From Dryomyza anilis (lineage: Eukaryota; Arthropoda; Insecta; Diptera; Dryomyzidae): DNA of 64,000 nt. Below are positions 47,621 to 59,378 of the stretch, piece after piece. The DNA is taken from NCBI GenBank assembly GCA_951804985.1, contig OX638133.1, forward strand, positions 72,174,367-72,238,366, given 5' to 3'. A program made the position numbers and the translations under genes. Numbering within the stretch: position 1 is the stretch's first letter; every line of letters begins with the position of its first letter. The notes beneath the pieces are model-generated. The model saw nothing but the letters and a program-made list of their open reading frames with translations. It was not told the DNA's origin and ran no database searches.

Positions 47621-48068
47621 AAAAATAATATTGTGTAAACAAATTATTATAATTAGAATTATTAGAATGTAAACATCAATATGTTTAGATATAATTAAAA
47701 CGTTTTTCACATTCAAATATATATATACGTTTGTATTCCGAATATGTTTGAACGAAAATAAAAATATGTTTGACTTTCATTGTTTTTTTTTTGCAATATA
47801 AATAAAAGATGTGTAATAAAATAAATAAAAAATTGTTTAAGATTAGAAAAATATAATATAAAAAAAATATCTTTTAAAAAAAGAAAAAAAATAATATTGT
47901 GTAAAAAATTATTATAATTAGAATTATTAGAATGTAAACATCAATATGTTTAGATATAATTAAAACGTTTTTCACATTCAAATATATATATACGTTTGTA
48001 TTCCGAACAAAAATATGTTAGAACGAAAATAAAAATATGTTTGACTTTCATTGTTTTTTTTTTGCAAT
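47621..48068 (+). repeat. ~180-bp direct duplication
   Basis: 47621-47797 and about 47886-48068 are nearly identical (AATAATATTGTGTAAA, AACATCAATATGTTTAGATA, CATTCAAATATATATATACG, TTTGACTTTCATTGTTTT), separated by ~88 bp of A/T-rich spacer. Small indels separate the copies. Confidence 0.9.
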
Positions 48069-49780
48069 GCAATAATACTTTTGTTTGCATTTATATAGCT
48101 TTATAAATCTCCAAAGATATATGTAATACCTGCAAATATATGTTTGGGAGAGCCTTGTTTTTTGCAGCGTGCAGATGTAAGTTGATCTACAGTCAACTTG
48201 TCACAAATATTTTATTGTTTTGTATTTTATTTTTATTAGGAACTATGGACATTCTAAAAATGTGGAAAAGTTTAAAATAAGTTTATACTTGCAACGAACC
48301 TATGCTTAATGAACCAAAGTTTAATGCTTAATATTATGAAATCAATTTTATATTTGAATTAGTTGGAATATATTGCCGCGGGCGGCTAATGATTTAACTA
48401 TGTTTCTCTCAATTGTAATATATAAAATTCATTCCAATATTCATTGATTTGAAATCCATGTCTAATCGGTTTTTTTTTTACTACCTTGTGATTTCACAAA
48501 TTTACGCCATATCGCTATTAATTTGGAAATGATTTATCAATTTTTTGTTTTAATCTTAAAATATTTTATTTTAACCGGTTTAAGTTTATTTTCTGCAAAG
48601 TCAATCAACCTCTTTAAGTTGCCGCAATGTCTGCTACGAATATTAGTTATGAACTTTAGTTAAACTTAATACATATACTATACAGTATTTGCATATATTA
48701 TAATATTTTGGTTGATAAAATTCTTTACAGCAATTAATAATAATAGAAATAGAAACCGAAATATTATTCACGTAAATTATTGCTTTGTGTTGCTAAATTA
48801 GTTATGCAAAAAAGCATTCAACTTTTAATATTATTGAAAAAGAAACTTTATTAAAGCAAAAACTGTTTATTTTTGTATTATTTTTATTTATTTATTTATT
48901 TAATTTAACAATAGATTTTTTTGTTGATTTTATTAACTGAAGTGATTATTTTTGGAAGTTGTTCATTTGCGGAAGTATTTTGTTATTTGCGCAGCATAAA
49001 AGATTAAAGTGCCAAAATATTTGGCAACATATTAACACAAAATCTCAATAAGTGGAGAGCAATGAAATGCAGAAAGATTATTAACTGAATGGAACTAAAA
49101 TGATTGATGACCAATAATAAAATAGCAAAATATAATTGGTTTGGCGTTTATACCTGTTTAAAACGAGTTTTAAAATTAAATGAATAACTAAATATTAGAT
49201 TTAATAAATTAAATATTTTGAATTTTTATTAGAATTCCCAGGTATGAACCATCAGGCTTTATAACGTCGTTATCTCCCGAATAATATTGTGCGACATATG
49301 CTTGATCAGCATTCTTCGTCCCACACTCCACAAATTTTAATCCTTAACAGTATTTACAACTAAATTCATTAAATTACCATCAAATTTGGTAATTATTCAC
49401 ATAGAAACGAATTATTTAAATCATGATATCACGGAGACTTCAAATAAGATAATGATCAGACTACAACATTAATGTTTGACTTTCTTTGTTCTGACTTTCT
49501 TGTCTTACATTTATCTTAACCTTATTACATTCTATGTAAATATATTTAAATTGGTCTGACACCAATTCTTCTGAAACCCTCCGAACTCTTTGAAACAAAA
49601 CATAGCTTTCTGAGTACAAAAATTAGTCTCAGTGTTAATTATTAACTTTAGTACTTATTCATAAGAAAATATTATTTTATTATTAACCGAATTTTATCAT
49701 TAAAATAAAATATAATCAACATTTTTAAAATTATTCCCATCAGATATGAATGATACGATTTCCAACCAGGTCTTTCATAT
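48069..49780. other. AT-rich non-coding stretch, 1.7 kb
   Basis: No gene, element end or tandem array is recognised. A short GC-rich spot (TTGCCGCGGGCGGC) occurs at 48373. Confidence 0.45.
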
Positions 49781-50121
49781 CGGCCATTTCACGTCAAACC
49801 GGGCACTTTTGAGATTTACTATTTTTGATATCCTTGAAACTTTGCGCACATGTTCTATGTTGAAAAATATTTTATACGTGTTTCATGTTTTATAAACCCC
49901 TTATGTGGTAGTTCAACCCCTTATAAATTAATAAATTTCGTTGAAATTCAAATATTCAATTCAGTTAAATTACTGTATCACGTGAACCATAAGTTCAATA
50001 TTGAACAATTTGATCTTATTTAAAAGGTAATGAATTGATCTTTTTAAAACATATAATACAAACATAATAAGAAATCATTGTCCGAAAGTTTTAAAACGGA
50101 TTTTGGTCAGCACATACTTTT

Positions 50122-50780
50122 TATACCCTACACTAAGAGTGAAAGGGTATATTCAGTTTGATACGCCGTTGTAACACCCAGAAGGAAGCATCTCCGGTAT
50201 GGAAAAGTATATAAATTCTTGATCAGCATGACCTCCTGATTTAGCGATGTCCGTCTGTCCGTCTGTCTGTCTGTCCGTCTGTCTGTTGAAATCCCTACTA
50301 CTTTTAAAATTGAAGAGTCCGGTCCGGTGGCGAGATCGGTCCATTGCGACCTATGATCCGACCACTTATGTTCAAATACCTCATATAAAATGTACACATA
50401 AAGATCAATTTTTATGTATACGTGCTTAGGTAAACTTTTTTGGTCAAATATATATTGATATCATGCCCATATACATGATAATAATGTTTTTCGGCGAAAA
50501 GACTTGTGGTTCACAAAAAAAAAAAATCGAAATTCGGTACACCTACCCATTTGTAAATATGGGTATCAAATGAATGGAAATTCTTCAGCGATTGAATGTC
50601 TGTAGTTATTTTCAGGATTCGTATACCCTGGTGACCTATATATCACTTTGAATGGTAACCACACATATGTGTAGGGTATTTATAGTCGGCTTAGACCGAC
50701 TATAATTTTGATAATCCTAACTATCATAATTACACCTACTTTAAAATTTCCCATGTGATCTAACCTTCCCAACTGGTTTA
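50122..50780 (+). mobile_element. Helentron-like family B, copy 2
   Basis: Same order of parts as copy 1 with a shorter (GTCY)n tract (50247-50287). The core at 50193-50229 has one change, and there is a deletion of ~50 bp after TTGAAGAG. The 3' hairpin GTCGGCTTAGACCGAC and end are intact. Confidence 0.85.
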
Positions 50781-50790
50781 TATTTTTTTT

Positions 50791-51120
50791 ACACCATCAC
50801 AAAACTAAATCAATAATGAACACACACACTATTTTAAAACTTTTTTTTTTTCAAAAAAAAAATATTTTTTCTGACGTTTGAACGGCGTCAATAAATTAAA
50901 ATTGGAAATAACAAGATTGTTTAGTGAAAATTTCATGAAAACAATACCATTGATAATTTCTTTTAACGTAATAATATTTTCAGTACAAAAACATCTATTT
51001 TGGTTCAAATATATTTAACATTTTTTTTTAGAAAAAAAAAGTTTTAAAATAGTAAGCGTTAAGGTCCCACTCTAAATTTCTCAGTGTTGGTGCATTATTG
51101 ATGCAGTTTTGTGATGGTGT
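50791..51120. mobile_element. 330-bp MITE with ACACCATCACAAAACT ends
   Basis: ACACCATCACAAAACT at 50791 and AGTTTTGTGATGGTGT ending at 51120 are exact inverses; the match continues through CATCAATAATG. A second inner inverted pair, ACTATTTTAAAACTTTTTTT and its mate near 51040, makes the ends foldable. T/A runs flank both sides. Confidence 0.88.
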
Positions 51121-51430
51121 AAAAATGTTTGCTAGAGATTTAAAAAAAGAATAAAAAATTAGAAAGAGCAATTCATTACCTTTCAAATGAGACCAAATTA
51201 TTCAATATTGATCTTATGGTTCACGTGCTTCAGTAGTTTAATTAAATGAAAAATGTTAAATATCAACGAAAATTTTCAATTTATTAAGAGGTAAAACTGC
51301 CAGAAAAAATCATTTTTTAAAAATAAAAAATACGTCACAAATATTTTTGGCACATAACATGTCTGTAAAATTTCAAAAAGATCGGAGATCATAAAGTCAT
51401 TTTCTTATCAACCATATTTTGGTTTTCCAG

Positions 51431-52900
51431 TGAGACAATCATATTATAATAATTATATTATAGCGGGCTTATTTATATTGAAATAAAATTGAAAATGATT
51501 GCGACAACCATCTATGATTGTATAGAGCATAGTATAGTTATCGAGATTATGTCGTAATCTTATTACAACTTACATGCATTTAAAATTAGTCAAACTATAG
51601 TCGACATTGATATGGATTATGTCAGGTGACCTTTGGTAGGAATGCCTTATTGATTTTTATTTCTTGATATTCTGTTTTTAAAGTTCCAGTGCAAATACTA
51701 TTCGTTAATGTTTATATAATCGGGTAAAAAATGGAGTAGAGAAATTATATTTTAGGATATTTAGGGTATGCATTTTATATTTAATATTTTTAATTCTTCC
51801 CATATCCCCTAGAAAACTTCCGCATTAATTATACATTAATTTCAGAAAGTAGCTTTTTATTAAGTCATATTCCTAGGAAAAATAGGCGCTACAAAATAAT
51901 ACCCAATAAACTAATAAAATAAACAATGAAATTAATAAAAAAAAAACTTTCTAACAAAATGACAAACTAGTACATAAAAAATATTATTTTCTCTCAAAAC
52001 TAAAATGAAATACATATTTTCAAATGTTTTTGAGTTTATATCATAATAAATTAACCTACAACGACACAATTAAAAATCCCAAAATATTAATGTAAAATGT
52101 AAAAATTTGGGTATATTGTTGGTAATGCAGTGTTTAGTATTCAATTTAGAACATTTTTGAGCCATCTAAATTGAATTAAATTCGATGACAGCAAACACAC
52201 AAACGATTATCTATTAATTACCGATTTTATCAAAATTAGTTTATCGAATAGCGATCGAATGAAAACCATACAATTTGGTTTAGTCTTTCAATTTAGACAA
52301 ACTCGCACATATTCTTAATCCCTAAATTGCTGCCAGAGAATTAATCCATAAAAGGTAACAAAAAGAACCCCTAATATGATTTCATAACTGATTTTACTTC
52401 TTTACATACAAATTATGAAAATGAAAAAACACCAAAAGTGAATGCAATAACACCCAAAATTAAATTGAAATTAAATAATCCAATTTAAAACTTGATAGTT
52501 CAGAAACTATGAGAGACTCATCGAAATTATTTTTTTATTCGACGGGGAAAACTCCAGAGTTTTAAAAAATAATTTATTTTTGATTTTTAAATAAGTGGGG
52601 CGTATACGTAACATTGATTTAAAAAAAAAAAAACTTTAACTAAGTTAAATCTTTTATATTTTTTTTAATTGTTATTTTTATTTGAATGCGTGATAATAAA
52701 TTTTATATATACCATTAGTTTCATTAAAATTTGTTAATTAGTTACACAGATATAAATAATTATCTAATACAGTACTTTAATATTTCAATTCTCATAACTT
52801 TGTTGCAGTTGAGAAATCAAAAAAACTAAGTACACAGTTATTTTTTATTTTTCGCTCACTATCTATCCACATAATGTCATTAAAATCGGAAGACATCGTA
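51431..52900. other. AT-rich non-coding stretch
   Basis: No coding exon. At 52140-52325 a piece with ATTCAATTTAG, GCGATCGAATGAAAACC and GGTTTAGTC words resembles the interior of the nested MITE at 53284, too diverged to delimit. Confidence 0.45.
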
Positions 52901-53283
52901 CACTGAAAAAAATAATCGACGTAAATATAGCAACCGATATTAATTGCATTCATTAATCAATAATAAATATGAGAGTTACAGCAAGTCTGTCATACAGATT
53001 TTGTGCTTCAGGAAATGAGTTTGCAAATTTAAATTGTAAAATAAAAACAATCAAAAAATTACAGTAGTTTACAAAATAAGCAAAAAAAATGTCCGTACAG
53101 ACCTTATTACTAAATTCAGTGTAAGGATGCGAACTGATTGACATGTGACTGAACCGACAAAATTCTATAGTTTTTGAGTAACGTCCGTTTACTTTTTGGC
53201 TAATTTCTCAAAAAGTTTATTTGACATTATTTCTAATATACCTAACGCTCTGGTGTAAACCAATTTGGATGAAAGGTAATTTA

Positions 53284-53468
53284 GGGTGTGTGCGAATTCG
53301 ACTAAATTGCTGACTAAACTAAATTGAACAGCTTTTCATTCTATTGCCATTCGTTAACCGTAATTGTCAAAGACCATAGTCTGCTCGAAAATTTGCTAAA
53401 TTAAAAAGTCGAACACTACATTGCCGACAAAATTTAGTTTAGTCAGCCAGTCAAATTCGCACACACCC
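53284..53468. mobile_element. 185-bp MITE with TTA target duplication
   Basis: Ends GGGTGTGTGCGAATT and AATTCGCACACACCC are perfect inverses and are flanked by TTA at 53281-53283 and 53469-53471. A 3-bp TTA/TWA duplication is characteristic of the PIF/Harbinger superfamily. Further in, GACTAAACTAAATT pairs with AATTTAGTTTAGTC. Confidence 0.88.
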
Positions 53469-53666
53469 TTAATATATGGGGATGCACAAATTTGACCAAG
53501 GATTTGATTCCAATATAGCTTACATTCTTTACATGGAACAGTTATCCATAAATAAATTATGACATATGACTATTTCTATATTTTTCAGGCGATGAAGTGC
53601 ATTTGTGATTTTAATAATTAAACTTTTCTCAATCCTCGCTTAATTACGATATGTATTCCAAATAAA

Positions 53667-53981
53667 GTAGCCGCGGTAGCTCAGTGGTTAGTGCGTTGGA
53701 CTGCGAGCCGAAAGGTCCCCGGTTCAAGCCTGGACTGGGGCTAACAACATCTTTTCAGAGAAACATTTTTCTATACTGCGCTACCTCTCGTCAGTAAATG
53801 GCAAACCTACGAGAGTAAAACCATTGCCTATGAAAAGCTCTCACCCGCCGTTCGGATTCGGCAATAAACTGTAGGTCCCACCACTTTGAGTACAAATATA
53901 ACACGCACAGCTCAAAATGGTGAGAGAGCTCGGCCGAAGTTCTATACAGGACTGTAGCGCCAAACTATTATTATTATTAAT
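53667..53981 (+). mobile_element. Full-length SINE nested in TIR element
   Basis: Closest to the family consensus in this window: intact A box TAGCTCAGTGG, B-box GGTTCAAGCC, full body and (ATT)n tail. It separates two parts of the 52.9-54.2-kb element, so it inserted after that element. Confidence 0.93.
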
Positions 53982-54180
53982 CAATCCAGCAATGAAATTT
54001 ACTAATTTAATGAAAACATTTGATACATTTGATTCAAGTATAATTGCTGAAACTGCGCCGACTAATGAATTTGCTACATTGACGTACACATTTTCATATT
54101 CTCAAACGGAATTGCTGATTTAACGAACGATAGAAAATGTTTTAATCAAATTAGTGAATTTTATTGCTGGATTGATTAAT
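53982..54180. repeat. Palindromic segment of the TIR element
   Basis: AATCAATCCAGCAATGAAAT at the left pairs with ATTTTATTGCTGGATTGATT at the right. The centre holds AATTGCTGAAACTGCGCCGAC, also present at 58.15 kb. Confidence 0.75.
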
Positions 54181-54230
54181 AAATGCAATTAATATCGACT
54201 GCTATATTTACGTCGATTATTTTTTCTGTG

Positions 54231-55235
54231 TGCCAAGATTGATATTTCTGACTTGGAACGATCCAAAAGTTAAACATGTGGCCACACTATTGCCCACAAA
54301 TGCAATTAAAACAAATTAAAAGCATTGACACTTGTTGGTGTGGCTCGTGGGCTACTGATTGAGTTCGGCTGGGTTGGCCGCCGGGGCTGCATCTGCTATG
54401 GGTGTTGCTTATCTTATCAGCAGCTAAGATTGTGATTGTCGTGCATTTGGACAGAAGCAAATGCAGGGAACATTTGATTTTTTTTTTGACATATAAAGCG
54501 ATTGTATTTAAAAATTGAGTGAAGGTTTGAGTTGAAAAAAAAAATATTCGATGCAATAATAACCTTTACTAGAATATATGACCTATATAACAAATATAAC
54601 AAATTATGAACTATTATTGTGAGGAATTAGTTGTTTATTTATATAAATTAGTGGGGTGTGTGTTTGTGTGATCTGTGCTATTAATAGAAGTTTGTACTTA
54701 ATGCGGTTATTCATTGCATAGGTTGTAACTCGTTGAACTGTCAATGAGCTCTTCTGTGAGGCTCAATAAATACACAGACTGTTTGTTTGTTTGTTGGTAA
54801 CAAAGTTTTAGTTGTGCGGAACGGGTTTCTTTTCCCTATGATGATCATGATGACAAAGTTGATGTTCAACGTCATCATTAAAATGTATTTTTTTTGCTTT
54901 TGCATTATATCTTTTATTAATTATCGTATCTTATTTGTATTGATAGCCATAAACGCCTGTGTATTTAGCTATTTATTTGCTTAGCGATTTGTGCTACTCG
55001 GTAACTTGCGGGCTTTTCGAAAAACCACAACAGCCAGCCGCCAGTTGTAGTCAGGCCCCACATTGGGTCGCACTGCAGAGAGACAGACGTTGGTGGTATT
55101 ACAAAAACAATATTAACAACAACAAAAAACAAATATAAATATATAATAAAAAATATATAGAAAACAAAATTAACTTCAACGCAAGTCAACTTCTTGTTGA
55201 TTTGTTGAACTCTTTCAAGTTTAGTCGATTTTTAA
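54231..55235. promoter_or_regulatory. Possible upstream regulatory region
   Basis: 54320-54450 is GC-rich for this window (GGTTGGCCGCCGGGGCTGC) and contains CTTATCTTATCAG at 54408-54420, two adjacent GATA-factor sites. 55005-55090 is a second GC-rich patch (CAGCCAGCCGCCAGTTGTAG, GGGTCGCACTGCAG). Both lie within 1 kb upstream of the initiator at 55255, which suggests promoter-proximal control; this is inferred from composition and motifs only. Confidence 0.4.
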
Positions 55236-55239
55236 CACG

Positions 55240-55300
55240 TTCGTAGTGCGGTTCAGTTCGTTCACGACGTTGTGCATGACGTTTGTGGGGTTTTAATTTT
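55240..55300 (+). promoter_or_regulatory. Candidate core promoter (fly initiator)
   Basis: GGTTCAGTTCGTTC at 55250-55263 contains TCAGT, an excellent match to the fly initiator, with the predicted start A at 55255. GTGCATGACGTTTG about 20-30 bases downstream holds a GACGT word near the DPE position, though a few bases early. There is no TATA box. The region lies 1.76 kb upstream of the splice acceptor of the coding exon and on the same strand, so it is the best candidate promoter for that gene. Confidence 0.5.
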
Positions 55301-57019
55301 TTTGTTTAAATAAATTTAAAGCGTTTATTGTAAGCGTTTTGCTGGAGGTTAAAGTGTTTAAATACTGAGCGTTAATGTATGCAAAAAAAAGTGTGAAAAA
55401 ATGGAATAAAAAAAAATATAAAAAAGTGTTAAAGAAACGTTAATATTCGGTCATGTTCCGGCATTCGATCGAATTCCGATGGAATTTCATATAAAATTTG
55501 TAATCAAACGATTTAGAATTCGATGTCACAATACAAAAAATGTGTTTTTCAAACAAATTCAAATCTTTGAAGGAAAAGCGAGCGGATTGAATTCTAGGAA
55601 AACACAAATTTTTGAACTGAGACATCGAATTCAAAACCGTTTGTTTACATCTTTTATATGAATTTCGATCGAAAGTTCGAACATGACGGATTATTCAAGA
55701 ATTGCATTTTAAATGATAAAAATTTCGATCCACAATTTCGCATTTATGTTTTATAATGAAAGGGTTTTTGATATTGATTACGGTATCTGTTATAAGTTTT
55801 ATAACTGAACGGTTTCAGTTTCGTTTTGGGTGGTTTCAATTTCGGATTTCTCCACAGCTTCGTTAACGGTTTTCAGTTTTATACCGAAACGGTTTTTATT
55901 TTATTTCATTTCGTTTTCGGTTTTCTATCTCGTTTCGGTTTCGATTTCGATTACGGTATCGGTTTTAAATTTTATTACTAAACGGTTTCGGTAATGCAGT
56001 TTGAAATTTAAGGTTTCGATTTAAGTTTTTGTGTTAATGTTACTTTTTGTTCATATTTTCAATATGAGGAACAAAAAACCGAGTTATTTAACTTAAACAA
56101 GTACTAAAAACCTACAACCTATAAATTTTAATTATAATTTTTAATTAAAAATGTGCAATAGAAATATAATACAATTTTGGATTTATTCTGGCTGTTTTTG
56201 ATACTTCTTAAAAATCGTTAAAACCTCTGTATAAAACCAAACATATTTGCAATGGTTTTGGATAACGTTTTCTTTCGGGTTTTGTGTTCAACGGTTTTGA
56301 TTATGGTCTCTATATAAAAAATACAACGGCTTTAAGTGAATATCGAATTCGGTTAGGTTTTGAATTCCGGATTTTAATAAATAACTCTGAGAATATATGT
56401 ATAATTTTAAGAACATATTTAAATCTTGTAAATTTTACATAAAACAGTTCTTATTTCAATGGAAAAATAAATAAAATATAGAAATATAATTCCTTAAAAT
56501 TTGGAACATAATTTAAAAATTAAAAAATATAAATTCAAACTTGTGTGAAACTTTGAAACAACAACAAAAATAGATTTTAGAACATAAAAAGTTAATCGAA
56601 TTTTAAATCAATATTTTGGAATTGTTTTTCTACCATCTTAAAAATGATTTGAGGTTAATATGGATTAGAGGTTAATACGCGAATTTGTAGTGACTCAGAA
56701 GTGATCGAGTAAAACGGATTTAGAATCGAGTTCAGCGATCCCTTGTCACTCTAAAATCTATATCAAATTAAATGATGGTATTTTTTTTTAAAGAATGAAG
56801 TTAAAATATAATTTCAACAAAGTGTTAGAAAAAGTGATTATAAAATAAAAAATTAAATAAATAAATTTAAAATGCACAATAAAAGCCTTAAATATATAAA
56901 ATGAAGTAATGAAAAATAGCAAAAACGTAATAGAAAAATTATTAATTTAAAATTTATTAATTAAATATAAAAAAAAACAAAATCTGTTTAAAAATTAATG
57001 TGAAATCATTTTATTGCAG
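55301..57019 (+). other. Probable leader and first intron upstream of coding exon
   Basis: A donor cannot be fixed; ATT|GTAAGCG near 55329 and GGAG|GTTAAAG near 55347 are possible. 55735-56350 is a degenerate CGGTTTC-type repeat as at 29.6 kb. The remainder is A/T-rich. The stretch ends with TTTTATTGCAG, a good acceptor, at 57009-57019. Confidence 0.4.
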
Positions 57020-57407
57020 TTCGATGTGTGAAGAATTAAAAAATTCATAAACTTGAATGCCTTACAATGTTACCCACAATTTCTATAAAGTGTTAACAAA
57101 ATTTTCGACTGCCAACAATTGCTATCAGCTGTCAACAAGTGATGCTCATATCCGCAAAAAAAACAATTTCCCAACATGCGCTGTTTAATATGAGTGCGTT
57201 ATCGTCGCCGTTTTTGCAATCAAATGTTTAATAAAATTTAATTAAATTATTGGGAAATTAAATAAAATAAAAAAATTTGAAATAAAAAAAATATATTAAA
57301 ATGTCTGATAAATATGATACTGAGGCAGCCATATATCCGCCGGGCTATGCGGAGCGCATTGCATCGTTAAAGCCCGACGAACAGGAAGCAGTAAAGAAAT
57401 TTTGGAG
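57020..57407 (+). other. Exon: 5' leader plus first coding part
   Basis: The exon is bounded by the acceptor TTTTATTGCAG (AG at 57018-57019) and the donor GGAG|GTAAAGT (GT at 57408-57409). The first 281 bases would be untranslated leader. The sequence is richer in GC from 57115 on (GCTATCAGCTGTCAACAAG, GTGCGTTATCGTCGCCG). Both boundaries are inferred from consensus. Confidence 0.6.
57301..57407 (+). CDS. First coding exon of an unrecognised protein
   Basis: The ATG at 57301 has a good fly context (TTAAAATG), and an in-frame TAA at 57283 makes it the first possible start. The exon encodes 35 residues plus two bases (phase 2), beginning MSDKYDTEAAIYPPGYAER and continuing IASLKPDEQEAVKKFW. Its codons have G/C at the third position far more often than the surroundings, and the peptide is acidic and soluble with no signal peptide. 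The LKPDEQEAVKKFW stretch resembles the first helix of CRAL-TRIO/Sec14-like lipid-transfer proteins (pattern L.P.Q.EAL..FR). That is a weak resemblance from memory, not an identification. The next exons lie beyond the window or were not found. The intron that follows contains helentron and foldback DNA. Confidence 0.7.
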
Positions 57408-57610
57408 GTAAAGTCATGAAGATTTTTTAAATTAAGAATTTTATATATTCTTTTCAGTAATATTATCATAATAAAATATTATTTTTAAAGTACGTTAAAA
57501 ATCGGCCAATTTTTCAAAGTTTTAACTTTGCTTGTCCTCAGATAAAAGTTTATTCTATTAGAGTAGACATGGTCTTAACCTTACACAAAAATAAAATAAA
57601 AAAAAGTAAT

Positions 57611-58042
57611 TAAAAACGTGTTGGGAAAGTTCGGTCACATGGGGCGGATTTTTATAGTCGGTCGGGCCCGATTATGGAATACCCTACACCTTTGGTGGGG
57701 ATATTAATGTGGGATATTTAATTGCATACCTTAATTTTATAGTTTTTAATTATGCTGAACCACCCCACCCTCAGAATATTATTCATATATCAGAAATTTA
57801 CGTCTTATATCCCCATAAATTAACAAAAAAAATAAATAAAAGTATAAAAAAACTAAAAAAAAAATTTGAAAAATATAATTGGGCGGACCACGCCCATATT
57901 TAAAATTTTGAAATGCTAATATTTCATAGATTTGATTTTAATAATTTACGGATCAAATTTCCACTATGAAAACCCGGGAAATAATGAAAAAAAAAGTGGG
58001 CAGATCACGCCCATTTTTGGACCACATATTTTAAGGTGAATT
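57611..58042 (-). mobile_element. Helentron-like family A, truncated copy 3
   Basis: Starts with CGTGTTGGGAAAGTTCGGTC and GTCGGTCGGGCCCGATTATG, like the 3' end of the family, and follows it through AACCCGGGAAATAATG and CACGCCCATTTTTGG. It stops at GGTGAATTCT, where palindromic DNA begins. The core, GTCY tract and 5' end are missing. Confidence 0.8.
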
Positions 58043-58345
58043 CTGTAATTTAATAAAAACATTTGCTATTCGTAGTTAAATCTGCAATTGTGTTTTCTAA
58101 TATGAATTTTTGTACATCAATGCAGCAAATTATTTAGTCAACGCAGTTTTAGCAAATATAATTGCTGAAACTGCGCCGACTAATTATTTGCTGTTTGACG
58201 CAAAAAAATGTACATTATAAGGAAATGCAATTGCAGATTTAACGACGAATAGCAAATGTTTTCATTAAATTACTGAATTTCATTGCTGGACTGATTATTG
58301 CATGCAATGTATATCGGTTGCCATTTTTACGTCGATTATTTTTTT
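58043..58345. repeat. Near-perfect ~230-bp palindrome of the TIR family
   Basis: From GTAATTTAATAAAAACATTT at 58043 to AAATGTTTTCATTAAATTAC near 58280 the two halves pair almost throughout, with CATTTGCTATTCGT, TTAAATCTGCAATTG and TAATTAGTCGGCGCAGTTTC as matching blocks. The right side continues to GTCGATTATTTTTTTCTGCG, the terminal repeat of the 52.9-kb element. The matching left terminal repeat is missing, replaced by the helentron. Confidence 0.85.
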
Positions 58346-59171
58346 CTGCGAACTATTTTGATTTGGTTCTGATCGGGTTCCCAGCGACAAATCCACCGAA
58401 GTACTTTGGAAATCATCGATGAATTCATAGATATATAGTCACATTAGATCCAAGTACTCCTTATGTAATGTGAAAATATTTTAAGAAACAATGTTCTTTC
58501 AAACTCGTATGTGCTTTAAATATTTTAAGGGCCAACTTTACTGAATAGTCTACGATGACAACAAGAAAAATAAATCCCAATCACGCCTTCCATTACAGAG
58601 TAAGCGACAACGAGCTAATTACTGTCGAATTTGAAAATATAATTAGGGCCCATTACATATTTACTTTATAAGTGAAAGAATGAATAATAACTACTCCAAA
58701 TTCTCAATTTGTTCGCAATCTAATTCGTTATTCGCGACTTATAAATGCGATAATCGAATGCGGCCACTTGAAAACAAATGTAATGCGAAAATTGGATGAA
58801 GATTTGAGTTGATACGGAATACAAAATCATCTAGAAATCGTTGATATTGTAAGGAACGGTGATTTTTCAACATTTTTTCATCTATATTTTATATTTTCAT
58901 TTTTGATATTTTTGATTTCACCATTTTTTTAATTTCTGCTACAGATTGGTTTATCGTATTTTCGAGATTTTAAATTTTGACTTATTGTACCAGACCCATT
59001 ATTAACTTTAGTCAATTGTTAAGAATAGAATGTAAAGATGATTTAAAAAAAAATGAAAAATAAATTCATTTGCAAATAATTTGCATTTTTATTAATACAG
59101 TTAGTTTTCTATGTTTATCGATTCTGTTTTATAACATATTAACATTTTATTGTCTGGATAATTTGATTAAT
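58346..59171. other. Intron-like non-coding stretch
   Basis: No exon, element end or array is recognised. 58350-58480 is somewhat more complex than the rest. Confidence 0.4.
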
Positions 59172-59254
59172 ATGTAGCATCGTTGACTCAGTTGGTTAGT
59201 GAGTCGGACCCAAGTCGAGTGGTCGCGGTTTCGTACACCCACGACAGCAACATC
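59172..59254 (+). mobile_element. tRNA-like sequence (SINE head of another family)
   Basis: GTAGCATCGTTGACTCAGTTGGTTAGTG has an A-box form and GGTCGCGGTTTCGTACACCC a degraded B box. It follows the order of the SINE heads elsewhere but differs in sequence, and CAGCAACATC follows as in the SINE. No body or ATT tail is present. The acceptor stem does not close, so it is not called a functional tRNA gene. Confidence 0.55.
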
Positions 59255-59378
59255 ATAAAATAGAAAATGGAAATTACAAACTATTTCTTATTAATTACAA
59301 AATATTTACTTGAAATAGCGACAAGTTCAATTCACATATTTTGAAAAAATCGTTTAGTTTGGTTTACATTATAGTATT

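Larger units (their letters stand above)
49781..51430. mobile_element. Inverted-arm structure with nested helentron and MITE
   Basis: The left arm (about 49830-50045) and right arm (about 51165-51395) match in inverse: ACGTGAACCATAAG, TCAATATTGAA, AAAGGTAATGAATTG and ACATGTTMTRTG words occur in mirrored order. Between them sit a complete family-B helentron (50122-50780) and a 330-bp MITE (50791-51120). The outer left end CGGCCATTTCACGTCAAACC resembles the GGCCATTCCACACCAAAT MITE termini, but its right-hand mate was not found. Confidence 0.7.
52901..54230. mobile_element. Layered TIR element carrying a MITE and a SINE
   Basis: Left end CACTGAAAAAAATAATCGAC and right end GTCGATTATTTTTTCTGTG are inverse with two small changes, and the inverse match continues about 60 bp inward. 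Inside lie a MITE with its own target duplication (53284-53468), a full SINE (53667-53981) and a palindromic part (53982-54180). Without the SINE the element is about 1.0 kb. No transposase frame exists. The left half has an inverted relative at 6824-7556, and the palindromic part a relative at 58043-58345. Confidence 0.85.
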
